A DNA stretch of 51,858 bases from SpSt-333 sp040751955. Lineage in GTDB: Bacteria; Bacteroidota; Ignavibacteria; UBA10030; UBA8401. The stretch covers positions 1 to 51,858 of the forward strand of contig JBFMFY010000016.1 of assembly GCA_040751955.1 (NCBI GenBank), read 5' to 3'. Position numbers and translations under genes: made by a program. Shown piece after piece: positions 50,442 to 51,858 of the stretch (position 1 is its first letter; every line of letters starts with the position of its first letter). Under the pieces are notes generated by a model. It ran no database searches, had not been told where the DNA came from, and saw nothing but the letters and a program-made list of their open reading frames with translations.

Positions 50442-51782
50442 TTGATTAAAAAAGTTTTAATAGCCAACCGCGGTGAAATAGCCCTTCGCATTATACGTGC
50501 CTGCAGAGAACTGGGGATCAAAACAGTTGCAGTGTATTCCGAAGCCGATAAGTATTCTCTCCATGTACGCTTTGCCGACGAAGCGATCTGTATCGGTCCG
50601 CCTCCCAGCAAAGAGAGTTATCTGAATATTCCCCGCATTATGGCAGCTGCTGAAGTTACCGGTGCGGATGCAATTCATCCCGGATACGGATTTCTTGCCG
50701 AGAATGCGAACTTCTCCGATATTTGCATTTCCTCCGGAATTACATTCATCGGTCCCACTCCCGAAATGATCTCGGCGATGGGAGATAAAGCGTTTGCAAA
50801 AGACACGATGAAAAAAGCGGGTGTTCCCGTTGTTCCCGGCAGCGATGGAATCATTAAAGATGTTGCAGAGGCAAAGAAAATTGCAAAGGAGATCGGTGTC
50901 CCGGTCATCATTAAGGCGACTGCCGGTGGTGGCGGACGAGGTATGCGTATCGTTCGCGATCTTGATGAGTTTGAAAAAGCATTCAACACAGCAAGTTCTG
51001 AAGCGGAATCGGCGTTCGGCAACGGCGGTGTCTATATTGAAAAATATCTCGAAGAACCGCGGCACATTGAAATTCAACTGCTGGGCGATAAGTACGGCAA
51101 TGTAATTCATCTTGGCGAACGCGACTGCTCAGTTCAGCGCCGTCACCAAAAATTGATCGAAGAATCTCCCTCTCCTGTCGTTGACGATGAATTGCGCGAA
51201 GCGATCGGCGATGCAGCTGTAAAAGGTGCAAAGAGCGTCAAATATCTCGGGGCGGGCACGATCGAATTTCTGCTCGACAAGCACAAGAATTTTTATTTCA
51301 TGGAGATGAACACACGTATTCAGGTGGAACATTGCGTAACTGAAATGGTGAGCGGTGTCGATCTGATCAAAGAACAGATTCATATTGCCAACGGGAAAAA
51401 ACTTTCCGTGAAAAAGGCGAAACTAAGCGGACATGCAATCGAATGCCGGCTTAATGCTGAAGATCCGAATTTTGATTTTCGTCCCTCTCCCGGAAAGATC
51501 ACCAGCCTGCATTTTCCCGGGGGCAACGGCATACGGATCGATTCGCATGTCTATGCCGATTATGTGATCCCGCCGTACTATGATTCAATGGTCGGCAAAT
51601 TGATTGTGCATGGAAAGACGCGTGAAGAAGCAATTGAAAAAATGTACAGTGCACTGGATGAAATCATTATTGAGGGTGTGAAGACGACAATTCCATTCCA
51701 CAAAAAAGTGATGAAGAACGAGCGATTTCGCAGCGGTATTTTTGATACAAAATTTATTGAGACGTTTAATTTTAAGGATTGA
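50442..51782 (+). CDS. accC: Biotin carboxylase subunit of acetyl-CoA carboxylase
   Basis: A 446-residue biotin carboxylase that carboxylates biotin on AccB with ATP and bicarbonate. IKKVLIANRGEIALRIIRAC is the classic start, IIKATAGGGGRGMRI the ATP-grasp glycine loop, GERDCSVQRRHQKLIEESPS and EMNTRIQVEHCVTEM the catalytic parts. It starts at TTG 50442 with GGAG 5 bp upstream; an adjacent TTG at 50439 is equivalent. It is of normal length and complete. Confidence 0.96.
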   Translation: MIKKVLIANRGEIALRIIRACRELGIKTVAVYSEADKYSLHVRFADEAICIGPPPSKESYLNIPRIMAAAEVTGADAIHPGYGFLAENANFSDICISSGITFIGPTPEMISAMGDKAFAKDTMKKAGVPVVPGSDGIIKDVAEAKKIAKEIGVPVIIKATAGGGGRGMRIVRDLDEFEKAFNTASSEAESAFGNGGVYIEKYLEEPRHIEIQLLGDKYGNVIHLGERDCSVQRRHQKLIEESPSPVVDDELREAIGDAAVKGAKSVKYLGAGTIEFLLDKHKNFYFMEMNTRIQVEHCVTEMVSGVDLIKEQIHIANGKKLSVKKAKLSGHAIECRLNAEDPNFDFRPSPGKITSLHFPGGNGIRIDSHVYADYVIPPYYDSMVGKLIVHGKTREEAIEKMYSALDEIIIEGVKTTIPFHKKVMKNERFRSGIFDTKFIETFNFKD

Positions 51783-51797
51783 AGTAATCTGTTCATT

Positions 51798-51858
51798 TTG
51801 TGGTATTGCAGTCGAATTCGTATATTGGAACAAATAGAAAGATTTTGAGGAGGGGTTA
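51798..51858 (+). promoter_or_regulatory. Promoter and ribosome-binding site for a gene beyond the window
   Basis: TTGTGG (51798-51803) and TATATT (51821-51826) with a 17-bp spacer form a good promoter. GAGGAGG at 51848-51854 is a strong Shine-Dalgarno sequence, so the start codon should lie just past the window end. Confidence 0.55.

Noticed and set aside
1..51858. tRNA or rRNA genes
   Set aside because: No tRNA clover-leaf with conserved T-arm words or rRNA segment was recognised by eye; a covariance search would be needed to exclude them.

Overview
The window looks like a chromosome fragment of a Gram-negative bacterium of the Bacteroidota/Chlorobiota (FCB) group, possibly near Ignavibacteria or Kapabacteria. 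This rests on several proteins with C-terminal type IX secretion (T9SS) sorting domains of the NxPNPFNP...GxYFYRL type, a PorV/PorQ-like barrel, an LptD-like outer-membrane protein, an ExbB/ExbD/ExbD/TonB operon, tandem SPOR lipoproteins and an EF-P with a PGNLRAF tip loop. Species cannot be named from the sequence alone.

Layout. 1-496: tail of an AT-rich SIR2-like gene cut by the window edge. 507-7499: SGNH hydrolase, ROK sugar kinase, LptD-like protein, a four-helix-bundle (S23/IVP) gene inside an inverted repeat, and a large DUF255 thioredoxin-fold protein. 7667-14532: STAS protein, then ExbB, two ExbD, TonB, a small membrane protein, a PstS-like lipoprotein, a TPR protein and a lipoprotein, closed by a terminator. 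14605-24137: pyrophosphatase, a T9SS cargo protein, a DUF2520 protein, histidinol phosphatase, glycyl-tRNA synthetase, an inserted AT-rich restriction-modification pair, CPBP protease, a TPR protein and a ZIP transporter.

24991-32169 is the most unusual part: an integron-like gene-cassette array. Four palindromic attC-like sites (102-263 bp) separate cassettes with OsmC, a small membrane protein, a two-gene unit with a HEPN-like gene broken by an in-frame amber codon, and a complete restriction-modification system with its controller protein. At the right end lie an attI-like site, two identical 14-bp palindromes and a tyrosine recombinase that lacks the extra segment typical of IntI. The ends of each cassette carry cassette-specific inverted repeats, 20-22 bp long in the two largest.

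32289-46609: mostly a leftward block with PorQ-like protein, tandem SPOR proteins, DeoC, T9SS proteins, a PabB-PabC fusion, ValS, a cyclic-nucleotide-binding protein, a K+ channel and a fumarylacetoacetase-family hydrolase. Many neighbours overlap by ATGA, suggesting translational coupling. One rightward Ig-like lipoprotein gene sits among dispersed palindromic repeats. 46706-51782: PurM flanked on both sides by toxin-antitoxin modules, a small lipoprotein, then EF-P, AccB and AccC. The window ends on a promoter and a strong ribosome-binding site for a gene just outside.
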